A stretch of DNA of 64,000 nt from an uncultured Opitutia bacterium (GTDB taxonomy: Bacteria; Verrucomicrobiota; Verrucomicrobiia; Opitutales; Opitutaceae), in assembly GCA_903859715.1 (NCBI GenBank), contig CAIONS010000068.1, positions 62,001-126,000 of the forward strand, given 5' to 3'. The notes beneath the pieces were generated by a model that saw only the letters and a list, made by a program, of their open reading frames with translations, searched no databases and was not told the DNA's origin. Below, in pieces: positions 9,541 to 18,073 of the stretch; position 1 is the stretch's first letter, and each line of letters begins with the position of its first letter. A program made the position numbers and the translations under genes.

Positions 9541-9596
9541 GGCAGGGCGGATTATCCCTCATCCGCCGCGACGCGTTAAGGATAACGCGCCCTACC
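9541..9596. repeat. Imperfect palindrome, GGGCGGATTATCC type
   Basis: The left arm GCAGGGCGGATTATCC and right arm GGATAACGCGCCCTACC flank about 22 bases. The ends resemble the GTAGGGCG termini of repeat family B but the core differs. It lies in the gap between dnaN's 3' end and the membrane-protein gene's start. Confidence 0.6.
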
Positions 9597-9617
9597 ATCG
9601 TCACCGGGTTCTAAAAA

Positions 9618-10742
9618 TCAACTGAGCCGGACGGGCATGATCACGCAGATAAAGCTGTCGAGCGTCTTGAAGACTCCGGGGCTCACCTCGTCCTTCAGTT
9701 CGAAGAAAATCTCGTCCTTGGTCAGGGCACGGAGCGGATCCATGACAAACACCGGGTTGAACGCGACCTGCAGTTCCGGCCCGCTGTAGCCGATCGCCAT
9801 CGATTCGTGCGCCTCGCCGAAATCCGGGCTCTGCGCGGTGATCTCGAGCAGGTTGCTCGTCAGCTTGATTTTGACCGAGTTGGATTTCTCCGAACAAACC
9901 AGCGCGGCGCGATGCACGCATTGCAGGAAAAGCTCGCGCTCCAGCTTGATGCGCTGGTGCGTCTCCTTCGGGATGACCTGATTGTAATTCGGGTAGTTGC
10001 CCTCGACAACCTTCGAATAGAGGTAGACGTGGTCGATGAGCCCGCTCGTGTCCTTGTCGGTCGCGATCTGGAACGCAGCGCGGCGCTCGTTGAAGTTGAT
10101 CTTCAGCTTTTCCCCCTTGTCGAGCAGGCGGGTGAGCTCACCCACGGTTTTCGCCGGCAGGATGATGGCACCAGCGGAAGCGGCCGGCACATCGAGTTCC
10201 TTTGAAACCAAGGCGAGGCGGCGCCCATCGGTCGCGACCAGCGAGAGCTTGCCGTCCTTGAAGTTGAAATAGACGCCGTTGAGGATGTAGCGCGTCTCGT
10301 CGCTGGATTGTGCATAGGCAACGCTCTTGAGCATCGCAGTCAGCTCGGATTGCTCGAGTGTGTAGGCCTTCTCGTCCCCGAATTCCGGCAACGGGGGAAA
10401 TTCCTCCTTGCCGATGCCCATGATGCGGAAATTGGAACCGCCGGAAGTCAGCTTGACCTGGTGATTCGGCGAGGCGTCGAAGGTGACATCCACGTTGGGC
10501 AGCTCGCGCACGATGGTGGCGAGACGCTTGACCGGCAGCGTGACCGAGCCGGTTTCCTTTACCTCAGCCTTGATTTTGCAGCGGATGCCGAGGTCGAGAT
10601 TGGTGGTGGTCAGCGAAATCTGGTCCTTCTCGGCCTCAATCAGCACGTTGCTCAGGATGGGCATCGTGGCCTTGGAGCCGACGACGTTGAGCACTTGGGC
10701 AAGGCCGTTGGCGAAATGATCGCGGTTGATTTTAAATTTCAT
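9618..10742 (-). CDS. dnaN: DNA polymerase III subunit beta (sliding clamp)
   Basis: Ring-shaped processivity factor of the replicative polymerase. The 374-aa product starts [20 protein letters not shown] and ends with the clamp's peptide-binding C-terminus, [10 protein letters not shown]-like (…[12 protein letters not shown]). The three clamp domains are complete. Conserved landmarks include the TTNLDLGIR region, [14 protein letters not shown] and the terminal MPVRL. dnaA and recF are not adjacent; the next gene upstream is pssA. The leader is unusually AT-rich for this genome and contains a good -10 element. Confidence 0.97.
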   Translation of the reverse strand: MKFKINRDHFANGLAQVLNVVGSKATMPILSNVLIEAEKDQISLTTTNLDLGIRCKIKAEVKETGSVTLPVKRLATIVRELPNVDVTFDASPNHQVKLTSGGSNFRIMGIGKEEFPPLPEFGDEKAYTLEQSELTAMLKSVAYAQSSDETRYILNGVYFNFKDGKLSLVATDGRRLALVSKELDVPAASAGAIILPAKTVGELTRLLDKGEKLKINFNERRAAFQIATDKDTSGLIDHVYLYSKVVEGNYPNYNQVIPKETHQRIKLERELFLQCVHRAALVCSEKSNSVKIKLTSNLLEITAQSPDFGEAHESMAIGYSGPELQVAFNPVFVMDPLRALTKDEIFFELKDEVSPGVFKTLDSFICVIMPVRLS

Positions 10743-10823
10743 GAGGACGGGGTGGAGGACCGGCTGTGAGATGCTAACAAAGTCTATTAGGATAAGGGAT
10801 CAATAAGTAATTAAAGCAGTATT

Positions 10824-10850
10824 ATTATAGGCGGCCAGCAACTCCAACAA
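10824..10850 (-). promoter_or_regulatory. Candidate sigma-70 promoter for dnaN
   Basis: On the minus strand, a perfect TATAAT lies at 10824-10829 and a TTGTTG at 10845-10850, with a short 15-base spacer. It lies about 80 bases upstream of the dnaN start, within the least GC-rich stretch of this region (10780-10830). The -35 and spacer are suboptimal. Confidence 0.4.
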
Positions 10851-10970
10851 CCGCCCGTTTCTCCTCTGAAAACCAGCCGGTTTCGGGCGGTGAAGAACCT
10901 CCGCCGGCCGGCCGGAAACCCCGGAGTTATTCGCAGGCCCGCGGTTGCTGGCAAGTCATGGGCAGCTTGT

Positions 10971-11861
10971 TCACAAGGGATTCGCAGCCACGGGCGGCCG
11001 GGGCCGGCCCGGCCGGCGCCATTGGCGGATCAGCCCGTAGAAAATATAACCCAGGCAGGCGCAGAGCAGGGCCACTTCCTTGAAGAGCACCACTAGGCCG
11101 GCGAAGGCCAGAAACAGCACAAAGGGCTGCAAGCGCGTCCGGGTCTGGAGATCCACGCCCTTGCCACTCGGGTAGCGCACGGTGCTCACCATCAGGATCG
11201 CGATCAGCAACATCAGCGGGGGCAGCGCGAGGGCCCACAACCGCAGGGATTTGTCCGTGGCCGCGAGGTGCAAAAGAAAAAGCACGAGCGACGCCACTGT
11301 GGCTGCCGCGGCCGGCACCGGCAGGCCGACAAAATCCTTGTTGGTGTCCTTCTTGTTCCCGTGGAGCAGGGGGTTCGTGATCACATTGAACCGGGCCAGC
11401 CGGACCGCCGCGCAGAGCAGGTAGATGAAGCCCAGAAACCAGCCGATGTTGCGGAAACTCTCGTAACCCTGCGTCGGCGATAAAATCAGGAAAAACACCA
11501 TCAGCGCCGGGGCGATGCCGAACGAGATGACGTCCGCCAGCGAATCAAATTCAGCGCCGAACAGCGACTCGCGGCCGCCCATCCGCGCCAGCCGGCCATC
11601 CAGCGTGTCGAACGCCGCCGCACCAAAGATGAACCACACCGCCTGCGTGTAGTGGCCGGAGGAGGATTGGTTCAGGTATTCCCCGGTGGGGACGGTTTCC
11701 GCCAGGCGGGCCTGGATGCAATGGATCACTGCGACAAAGCCGCAGAACAAGTTGCCCGCCGTCATCAGGTTCGGCAGGAAATAGATCCGGCTGGCCTGCG
11801 TGACGTTGTACGGGTCCTCGCGCGCGGCGAGGTCGTCGGAACCGGAGCGGCGGAAGTTCAT
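10971..11861 (-). CDS. pssA: CDP-diacylglycerol--serine O-phosphatidyltransferase
   Basis: Makes phosphatidylserine, the precursor of phosphatidylethanolamine, from CDP-diacylglycerol and serine at the membrane. The 296-aa product has the complete CDP-alcohol phosphatidyltransferase motif DGxxARx8Gx3Dx3D (DGRLARMGGRESLFGAEFD and the following SLAD, about residues 92-114). About eight hydrophobic helices and a Pro/Arg-rich tail follow. Its ATG overlaps the stop of the upstream RelE/ParE-like gene by 4 bases, so translation is probably coupled. Confidence 0.92.
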   Translation of the reverse strand: MNFRRSGSDDLAAREDPYNVTQASRIYFLPNLMTAGNLFCGFVAVIHCIQARLAETVPTGEYLNQSSSGHYTQAVWFIFGAAAFDTLDGRLARMGGRESLFGAEFDSLADVISFGIAPALMVFFLILSPTQGYESFRNIGWFLGFIYLLCAAVRLARFNVITNPLLHGNKKDTNKDFVGLPVPAAAATVASLVLFLLHLAATDKSLRLWALALPPLMLLIAILMVSTVRYPSGKGVDLQTRTRLQPFVLFLAFAGLVVLFKEVALLCACLGYIFYGLIRQWRRPGRPRPPVAANPL

Positions 11862-12208
11862 TTCGTGAGGCTCTCCAGGTATTTCCAGAATTTGGAATGC
11901 TGCTCGACCAGCTGCTGCTCGGATACCGGCAGTTTGTTACGGAGGAGGAAATCCTCGAGCGAGTTTTTGTGCAGGATGTAGTGAGTGTGCAGGGTCTCGC
12001 CCTTGACCTCGAAATAGAACCGGTAGTCGCCTGCGCGCAGCCGGTAGTATTCGCGCTCCCCGCGGTGAAAACGGCCGAGCGGCTCGCGCGGATGGGCGAG
12101 GTCCGCCGGTTTCAGGCTGCTGATGGGGTCGATGAGCTCAAGCTGCGCCAGCTTGTCCAGCTGGTTCAGCTCATGCATGCTCTGCTCGGAAAACGTGACC
12201 TGGTACAT
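11858..12208 (-). CDS. RelE/ParE-like small protein
   Basis: A 116-aa protein with the pattern of the RelE/ParE toxin fold: an N-terminal helix pair (QSMHELNQLDKLAQLELIDP), then GRFHRGEREYYRLRAGDYRFYFEV, where YRLRAGDYRF matches the family's central strands. A non-family C-terminal helix of about 30 residues (LVEQHSKFWKYLES) follows. No antitoxin gene is adjacent. It overlaps the pssA start by 4 bases, which is unusual for a toxin, so it may be a domesticated member with another role. The family call rests on one motif. Confidence 0.65.
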   Translation of the reverse strand: MYQVTFSEQSMHELNQLDKLAQLELIDPISSLKPADLAHPREPLGRFHRGEREYYRLRAGDYRFYFEVKGETLHTHYILHKNSLEDFLLRNKLPVSEQQLVEQHSKFWKYLESLTK

Positions 12209-12294
12209 GGCGGTCGGGTCACACGTAACCGGCTTGGACCCGCGGCGTCATGCCCGGGGCCGGTAGCAGGTGTAAAAATTGGCTGCGGTCGCCC

Positions 12295-12729
12295 ATGAAA
12301 AAAACGGTTCTATCTCTGACCCTCCTCTCGGCAACGCTATTCCATGCCGCGGCCCGCGCCGATGACCCCAAACCGGCGGTTCCGCCCGCGCCGAGCGCCG
12401 ACCAGGCCGCCCTCCTGAAAAAATACGACTTGAATGGGGACGGCAAACTCGACGAAGCCGAACTCGCTGCGGCCCACAAGTCCATGCTCAAGGAAAACTT
12501 GAGCGGCGCGACCGCCAACCCGCGGTTGAATAAGTTTCGTGCGGCCATGCTCAAGCGGTTCGATCGCAATGGCGACGGCCACCTGGATGCGAACGAGCGG
12601 GCTGAGATGAGGAAATGGCTGCTCGAGCGCTTCGACACCAATCACGACGGCCGGCTGGATGAGGACGAGCGCGCCGCCATGCGTGAAGCCTTCAAGGCCG
12701 AGGCCAAGGCGCTCAAGTTGAAGAATTGA
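12295..12729 (+). CDS. Secreted EF-hand calcium-binding protein
   Basis: A 144-aa exported protein. The signal peptide is MKKTVLSLTLLSATLFHAAARA. It has three EF-hand loops with the canonical Asp-rich pattern: DLNGDGKLDEAE (about 44-55), DRNGDGHLDANE (about 89-100) and DTNHDGRLDEDE (about 114-125). They probably bind calcium in the periplasm. The start at ATG 12295 is chosen because the signal peptide begins there; an in-frame ATG 45 bases earlier adds an implausible non-hydrophobic lead. Probably a single-gene transcript. Confidence 0.88.
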   Translation: MKKTVLSLTLLSATLFHAAARADDPKPAVPPAPSADQAALLKKYDLNGDGKLDEAELAAAHKSMLKENLSGATANPRLNKFRAAMLKRFDRNGDGHLDANERAEMRKWLLERFDTNHDGRLDEDERAAMREAFKAEAKALKLKN

Positions 12730-12735
12730 TCGGAC

Positions 12736-12762
12736 GTAGCGCAGACCTTCTGGCTGCGCTAC
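12736..12762. repeat. 9-bp perfect inverted repeat
   Basis: GTAGCGCAG and CTGCGCTAC flank a 9-base loop, a few bases after the EF-hand gene's stop. It could act in transcript ending, but no T-run follows. It resembles the other short palindromes of this chromosome. Confidence 0.6.
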
Positions 12763-12810
12763 ACCATCTTTCTGGTTTCCACGCGGCGACGGGCGGGCTA
12801 GACCGTCGGC

Positions 12811-14025
12811 ATGCCTGTTACTTTGTCTGACATTCGCGCTGCCCAGCGCCGTATCGCGGGCGGTGTCATCGTCTCGCCGTGTCCGGAGTCCATACCGCTT
12901 TCCGAGATCACCGGCGCGCGCATCGTCTGCAAGCTCGACAACTTCCAGCGCACCGGGTCGTTCAAGGAACGCGGCGCGCGCAACGCGCTGCTGCGGCTTT
13001 CCCCCGCGGCCAAACGGCGCGGCGTGATCGCGGCCAGCGCCGGCAATCATGCGCTCGGGCTCGCGTACCACGGCCGGTTGCTGGGCATCCCGGTCACCGT
13101 GGTCATGCCCGACTACGCGCCGCTCATCAAGATCACCACCTGCCAGCGGCTCGGCGCCACCGTGATCGTCCACGGGAAGGATTTTGCCGAGGCCCGCGCG
13201 GAGGCCGACCTGCTCGTCGCCAGTAAAAACTTCACCTACATCCATGGTTTCGATGCGCCCGATATCATCGCGGGTCAGGGCACGATCGGGCTGGAAGTCC
13301 TGAAACAGGTGCCGGATGTCGATGCCATCGTCTGCCCGATCGGCGGCGGCGGACTCATCGCCGGCCTGTCGCTTGCAGTGAAATCGTTGCGCCCGCGCGT
13401 GAAGGTCATCGGCGTCGAAAGTGTTTCCACCGGCAATTTCGCCGCCGCGCTGCGCGCCGGCAAACCGGTCACGGTGGCCCGCCGACCCACGCTGGCCGAC
13501 GGCCTGGCCACGCTCAGTGTGGGCGCCAACGCCTTTGCCCTCGCGCGCCGCCACGTGGACCAGGTGGTCAGCGTGACCGAGGACTGGATCTCCCTCGCCA
13601 TCCTGCGGATGGTCGAACTCGAAAAAACCGTGGTCGAGGGCGCCGCGGCCACCCCGCTCGCGGCGATGATGGCCGGCCGGCTCCCCAAGCTGCGCGGCCA
13701 GAAGGTCGTGCTCGTCGTCTGCGGCGGCAACATCGACCCGGCCATTCTCAGCCGCGTGATTGAAAAAGGCCTCGTGCACGACGGCCGCCTGACGCGTTTC
13801 ACCGCGAAGATCAGCGACCGCCCCGGCGGGCTGGCGATGCTGTGCCGCGTGATTGCCGACGCCGGCGCCAGCATCAAGGACATCACGCATGACCGTGCCT
13901 TCAGCGGGCCCGACGTCTACGCGGTGCATGCCGTCTGCACCGTCGAGACCCGCGACCACGCCCATATCGCGGCTCTGCATCGCGCCCTGAAGAAAAACGG
14001 CTTTCCGCTCGTCGTGGCGAAATGA
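12811..14025 (+). CDS. ilvA: Threonine ammonia-lyase
   Basis: PLP enzyme that deaminates threonine to 2-oxobutanoate, the first step of isoleucine synthesis or of threonine breakdown. The 404-aa product has the PLP lysine K52 in FQRTGSFKERGARN, a substrate loop SAGNHALG (usual consensus NHAQG), and the phosphate-binding loop GGGGLIAG. The C-terminal 75 residues form a single ACT-like domain (FTAKISDRPGGLAMLCRVI). This short single-ACT form occurs in catabolic and CimA-independent types. Its stop overlaps the next ATG by 4 bases. Confidence 0.92.
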   Translation: MPVTLSDIRAAQRRIAGGVIVSPCPESIPLSEITGARIVCKLDNFQRTGSFKERGARNALLRLSPAAKRRGVIAASAGNHALGLAYHGRLLGIPVTVVMPDYAPLIKITTCQRLGATVIVHGKDFAEARAEADLLVASKNFTYIHGFDAPDIIAGQGTIGLEVLKQVPDVDAIVCPIGGGGLIAGLSLAVKSLRPRVKVIGVESVSTGNFAAALRAGKPVTVARRPTLADGLATLSVGANAFALARRHVDQVVSVTEDWISLAILRMVELEKTVVEGAAATPLAAMMAGRLPKLRGQKVVLVVCGGNIDPAILSRVIEKGLVHDGRLTRFTAKISDRPGGLAMLCRVIADAGASIKDITHDRAFSGPDVYAVHAVCTVETRDHAHIAALHRALKKNGFPLVVAK

Positions 14026-16337
14026 CGCGACCGGCTTACGTTCGTGGCTGGCTGCTTGGTTTCGGGGTGCTGCTGGCGGTGGCCCGGCTGCACGCGGCCA
14101 CCGAGATCGACATCCCGATTTTCTCCGGCGGATTCGGCACCGCGTTCTACGAGGAGACAGCGCGCAAGTTCGAGGCGCTGCGGCCCGGCGTGAAGGTCAA
14201 CCTCTACGGTGACCCGCGCATCTGGGACAAGGTCCGCGTGCGCGTGCTGAGCGGGGATTACCCGGACGCCACGACCGCGCTGCTTTCCTGGCCCAGCCTG
14301 ATCCGTGACGGTCGCGTGCTTGATCTCACGCCGTACCTTGCCGGGCCGAACTGGGAAGGCGATGCGCGCTGGGGTGACACGTTCGTGCCTGGTGCCTTGG
14401 AAGCCTGGCGGATCGACGGCCACACCTACGGACTCCCGCTGATGAGCGCGGCTTGGGTGCTCTTTTATAACAAGGCGATCTTTCGCGCCCACGGTTGGAG
14501 TCCGCCCCGTACCTGGGATGAGTTTTTTGCCCTGTCTGAAAAAATGCGCCGCGCCGGAGTCGCGCCGCTGAGTCTGCCGGGGGTTTATATGATTTACGGG
14601 GACAGCGTGGTCAACGCGGCCTACTACAATCTGGTTGGGCGCGAGGGCTGGCGCCGGTTCAACACGTACGAGCCCGGCTTGCGGTCGAGCCCCCAATTTT
14701 ATCGCGCCGCGGAAGTGGCCAGGCGCGTCACCAGCGAGTCCATGATCGCGGGCTGGGAAGGCATGACGCACACGTCAGCGCAGCTGGCGTTTCTCGAAGG
14801 CCGCTGTGCAATGAATATCTCAGGCACCTGGCTGGTGCATGAGATGGAGGGGAAATTCCCGCCCGGGTTTGAGCTGGGTACGGTCAACCTGCCGGTTTTC
14901 GCCGACGGCGTGACGGACCCCAGCGCGATCCAGTCGGGTGCCAATTTCTTCTTTGTTTTTTCCCGGGGCCAACCCGGGCGCGAACGGCTCACGGTGGACT
15001 TCCTGCGTTTCCTGACTTCGCGCGAGCGCGCGGACGCAGCGGTGCGAACCATCGATTCGCCCGTCGCCGTGAAGGGCGTGCCGCTGGACCGGTTCTCGCC
15101 CCAGATGCGCGAAGCGGGCCGCATCGTCGCCGAGGCCCGCGACACGTACAGCGCGCCGGACCGGAACTTTGTGCCGCCGGGCTACGGCCAGGCACTGATT
15201 GACGCGCGGCAGCAGCTTTTCACCGGCCGGATCACTGCCCAGCAGTACGGCGACCGACTGGAGGCGGCGGCGGCGGCGGATCGCGAGCGGGCGAAGAATC
15301 CGTTGAGCGTCAGGGTCCAGCATGGCTGGGCCACGTTCGCTTTGCTGGTCGGGCTTGCCGGCGGTATGCTGTGGTTGGGCTGCCGCGGGCGGCGCAGTGG
15401 CGGAGGGCGAAGGCCGGAGCGCGAGGACGGCGCCTATTTCGGCCCGTTGCGCGCGCGGTTCGCGCTCGGATTCGTCGGGCCGGCCTTCGTGCTGTTCGGC
15501 GCGTTTGTCATCCTGCCGGGCCTGGTGGCGTTTGCCTGGGCCTTCACCAACTGGGACGGCATTGGCGCGCGCCAATGGGTGGGGTGGTTCAACTTCAAGG
15601 CGTTGCTGCTGGAGAGCGACGGATTCTGGGCCGCGCTGCGGAATAATTTTTTCCTGATGGTGGTGCCCACGCTGGTGGTGGTGCCGCTCTCGCTGTTCTT
15701 CGCCTGCCTGATCCATCGCGGCATCTGGGGCGCCAAGACGTTTCGCGCGCTGTTTCTTTTCCCCAACCTGCTCGGCGGCATCACGGCGACGTTGCTCTGG
15801 ATGAACGCCTACGATCCGCACACCGGCATCATCAACGCCGGGTTGGTCGAACTCGGGCAGCTGCTTGATATCGCTTGGCTGCGCTCGTTCGCCTCCCATC
15901 CGTGGCTGTCGGCGGACAACCTCTACCGCTCGCTGATCCCGATCTACATCTGGATGGCTTGCGGGTTTAACCTGATCCTCTACCTCGCCGCGATGGAGGG
16001 GATCGATCCGCAGCTGTACGAAGCGGCGGAAATGGATGGGGCGCCGGCCTGGCGGCAGTTCTTCGCGATCACGGTGCCGATGATCTGGGAGGTGCTGGTC
16101 ATCTCCGCGGTGTTCATCGTGATCGGCGGCCTCAATGCCTTTGAGCTGGTCTGGCTGCTGACCTCGCAGGAACCAGGCACGAGCTCGCATACCCTGAGCA
16201 CATTGATGGTCACCACGATGTTCCAGGACTTCCAGGTGGGTCGCGCCACGGCGGTGGCGGTCATGATGTTCATCTTCGTGCTGGTCGGCAGTGCGGCGGT
16301 CATTCGCGGACTAAAAAGGGAGGCGATCGACGCATGA
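14022..16337 (+). CDS. Solute-binding protein / ABC sugar permease fusion
   Basis: A 771-aa protein joining two parts of a carbohydrate ABC importer. Residues 1-26 form a signal or anchor segment. Residues about 27-425 are a family 1 extracellular solute-binding domain (ARKFEALRPGVKVNLYGD, YGLPLMSAAWVLFYNK, FLEGRCAMNISGTWLV). A transmembrane helix is near 432-450. Residues about 480-771 are a MalF/UgpA-type permease with six helices and the EAA loop EAAEMDGAPAWRQFFAITVP. The binding domain would thus be tethered to the channel. It overlaps ilvA and the next permease gene by 4 bases each. No ATPase gene is near. Confidence 0.9.
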   Translation: MTRPAYVRGWLLGFGVLLAVARLHAATEIDIPIFSGGFGTAFYEETARKFEALRPGVKVNLYGDPRIWDKVRVRVLSGDYPDATTALLSWPSLIRDGRVLDLTPYLAGPNWEGDARWGDTFVPGALEAWRIDGHTYGLPLMSAAWVLFYNKAIFRAHGWSPPRTWDEFFALSEKMRRAGVAPLSLPGVYMIYGDSVVNAAYYNLVGREGWRRFNTYEPGLRSSPQFYRAAEVARRVTSESMIAGWEGMTHTSAQLAFLEGRCAMNISGTWLVHEMEGKFPPGFELGTVNLPVFADGVTDPSAIQSGANFFFVFSRGQPGRERLTVDFLRFLTSRERADAAVRTIDSPVAVKGVPLDRFSPQMREAGRIVAEARDTYSAPDRNFVPPGYGQALIDARQQLFTGRITAQQYGDRLEAAAAADRERAKNPLSVRVQHGWATFALLVGLAGGMLWLGCRGRRSGGGRRPEREDGAYFGPLRARFALGFVGPAFVLFGAFVILPGLVAFAWAFTNWDGIGARQWVGWFNFKALLLESDGFWAALRNNFFLMVVPTLVVVPLSLFFACLIHRGIWGAKTFRALFLFPNLLGGITATLLWMNAYDPHTGIINAGLVELGQLLDIAWLRSFASHPWLSADNLYRSLIPIYIWMACGFNLILYLAAMEGIDPQLYEAAEMDGAPAWRQFFAITVPMIWEVLVISAVFIVIGGLNAFELVWLLTSQEPGTSSHTLSTLMVTTMFQDFQVGRATAVAVMMFIFVLVGSAAVIRGLKREAIDA

Positions 16338-17185
16338 AACCTCCGCGGCGGATATCCGAAGGCCTGATCCTCGCCGTGCTCCTCGGCTATGCGCTCTGGG
16401 TGGTGTACCCGATGGTGTGGATGGCGTACTCGTCGCTGAAGACCGATGCTGCGATCGCGCATACGCCGTTTGCGCTGCCCGCAATCGCCGACCTGCGCTT
16501 CGACAACTACGGGCACGCCTGGCGCGAGGCGCGTTTCAGTGATTATTTTTTCAATTCCGTGCTGGTCACGCTGGTTTCGGTGGGCGCGATCCTTGCCCTG
16601 GGTTCGATGGCGGCCTATGCGCTCGCGCGCTTTTATCATCCGCTGGGCCGCGGCATTTTCTGGCTCTTCCTCTCGGGCCTGATGATTCCCGTGCAGCTGT
16701 CGATTGTCCCGCTGTTTTTCGAAATGCGCACACTGGGCCTCCTGAATTCCCGGGTCGGCCTCATCCTCGTCTACACCGCCAATGGCCTGCCGTTCGCCAT
16801 TTTCATTCTCGCGGGCTTTTTCCGCTCGCTGCCACGTTCACTCTACGAGGCGGCGGTGATCGACGGGTGCGGCGAGTTCGCGGCGTTCTGGCGCGTGCTG
16901 CTGCCGCTGGCCAGGCCGGGACTCATGACGGTCGCGATCTTCCAGTTCATCGGCGTGTGGAAGGAATATTTTTTCGCTTTCATGCTCACCGGCGGCGACA
17001 CCACCAATAGCGCCCGCACCTTGCCACTGGGGTTGGCGAATCTCTCCATCACGGCCCAGTACAAGACGGATTACGGCATGCTCTTCGCCGGCCTCGTACT
17101 GGTGACGCTGCCGATCCTCGCGCTCTATCTGCTGCTCCAGCGGCACATCGTGAAAGGCGTGTCCGCTGGCGCACTGAAGGGTTAG
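16334..17185 (+). CDS. ABC sugar transporter permease, MalG type
   Basis: A 283-aa inner-membrane permease of the carbohydrate uptake (CUT1) class, and the expected partner of the fused permease directly upstream. About six transmembrane helices are predicted. The cytoplasmic EAA loop that contacts the ATPase is intact: YEAAVIDGCGEFAAFWRVLL. The ATG overlaps the preceding stop by 4 bases. The ATPase must come from elsewhere, probably a shared MsmK/MalK-like subunit. A family B palindrome starts just downstream. Confidence 0.92.
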   Translation: MKPPRRISEGLILAVLLGYALWVVYPMVWMAYSSLKTDAAIAHTPFALPAIADLRFDNYGHAWREARFSDYFFNSVLVTLVSVGAILALGSMAAYALARFYHPLGRGIFWLFLSGLMIPVQLSIVPLFFEMRTLGLLNSRVGLILVYTANGLPFAIFILAGFFRSLPRSLYEAAVIDGCGEFAAFWRVLLPLARPGLMTVAIFQFIGVWKEYFFAFMLTGGDTTNSARTLPLGLANLSITAQYKTDYGMLFAGLVLVTLPILALYLLLQRHIVKGVSAGALKG

Positions 17186-17190
17186 TGTAA

Positions 17191-17289
17191 TGTAGGGCGG
17201 GGTCGCTGACCCCGCCGGTTTGAAAGGTAGGGCGAATCTTCCGGATGAGCCGTTCCTTGGAAAGGCGGGGTCAGCGACCCCGCCCTACA
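17191..17289. repeat. Palindromic element family B, copy 1
   Basis: A 99-base element. The ends are mutual reverse complements (TGTAGGGCGGGGTCGCTGAC on the left), and each arm is itself a hairpin, GGCGGGGTC and GACCCCGCC around GCT. The core reads GGTAGGGCGAATCTTCCGGA. The core orientation is opposite to that of the copy at 20035. Confidence 0.9.
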
Positions 17290-17305
17290 AAATTACTTGG
17301 CCTCT

Positions 17306-17941
17306 TTACGGCTGGGGCGTGGTGGACGGCGTGGAGGTCTGGACCAACGTCTGCGTGCGACTCGAGGTCGTGCCGTTGGGTTTTGTGATGTCGACCACCC
17401 GAGTGTCCGTCCCAGCCGGGCCGACTGTGTTAGTGACATTCCTGTCGACCGTTTTGCCGTTGGCTCCGGTGATCGTGCCGGTGGTCGAGGTGCCCGTCGC
17501 GGTCTTCACGGTATTATTGGCGTAGGTGGAGGTTTTACCTTGGGGACCCGTGATCGTGCCCTGGCCGGAGATGGAGCCGTCGCTGTTCTTGGTCAGCGTG
17601 CCCTGGCGCGTGGACGTCGCTCCGTTGAAGCCTGTGGTGGAAGCCGAGACCGTGCCCGTGCCGGCCGCCTTGTTCCAGGTGCGGGTCGAGGACTGGGTGG
17701 CGGTCTGGCCGTTCTGGTTGGTCAGGGTGGAGAGACGGGTTTTGGTGCCTGCGGCCCGAGTGGTGGTGGAATTGACGGTGCCGCTGTTCCCATTGCTGGA
17801 CTGATAGGTGCCGGCGCGGACCCGGGTCTTGGTTTTCGGCTCCGCGGTTTCATCGGCAGCGCGCGCCGGGGTGAAGAGAGCGAGGAAAACGCCAGTCAGG
17901 ATGACGGCGGCAACGAGCTTGAAGGAGTGGTCATTTTTCAT
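17306..17941 (-). CDS. Secreted Thr/Ser/Gly-rich repetitive protein
   Basis: A 211-aa product with a signal peptide (residues 1-28, ending TPARA). The mature part is built from loosely repeated 20-25 residue units containing the themes TTTRAAGTKTRLSTLTNQNG, NGATSTRQGTLTKN, GPQGKTSTYANN, GANGKTVDRNVTN and KPNGTTSSRTQT. Gly-x-x-Gly-Lys-Thr turns alternate with Thr/Ser strands, which suggests an extended beta structure, possibly a surface or matrix protein. Cysteine is absent. Function unknown. Confidence 0.75.
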   Translation of the reverse strand: MKNDHSFKLVAAVILTGVFLALFTPARAADETAEPKTKTRVRAGTYQSSNGNSGTVNSTTTRAAGTKTRLSTLTNQNGQTATQSSTRTWNKAAGTGTVSASTTGFNGATSTRQGTLTKNSDGSISGQGTITGPQGKTSTYANNTVKTATGTSTTGTITGANGKTVDRNVTNTVGPAGTDTRVVDITKPNGTTSSRTQTLVQTSTPSTTPQP

Positions 17942-18073
17942 GGTAGGTGCAGGGAATGGTTATGGCCGGGAGACGCCGGAAGGCCCCGGCGGTTTCAAAA
18001 CCCGCCAAGCGAAAGACCACGAATTCTTGCCCCCGATGTAACCGGGCCGCCCCGGCTTCGTCCGGCATCCACC

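Noticed and set aside
12337-13980. Long antisense frame across the EF-hand and ilvA genes
   Set aside because: Crosses two well-supported genes and an intergenic palindrome; no domain.
17191-17289. Family B palindrome as an ordinary intrinsic terminator
   Set aside because: No T-run follows the arms, and the ends recur at unrelated loci with a directional core, so a dispersed element is a better description.
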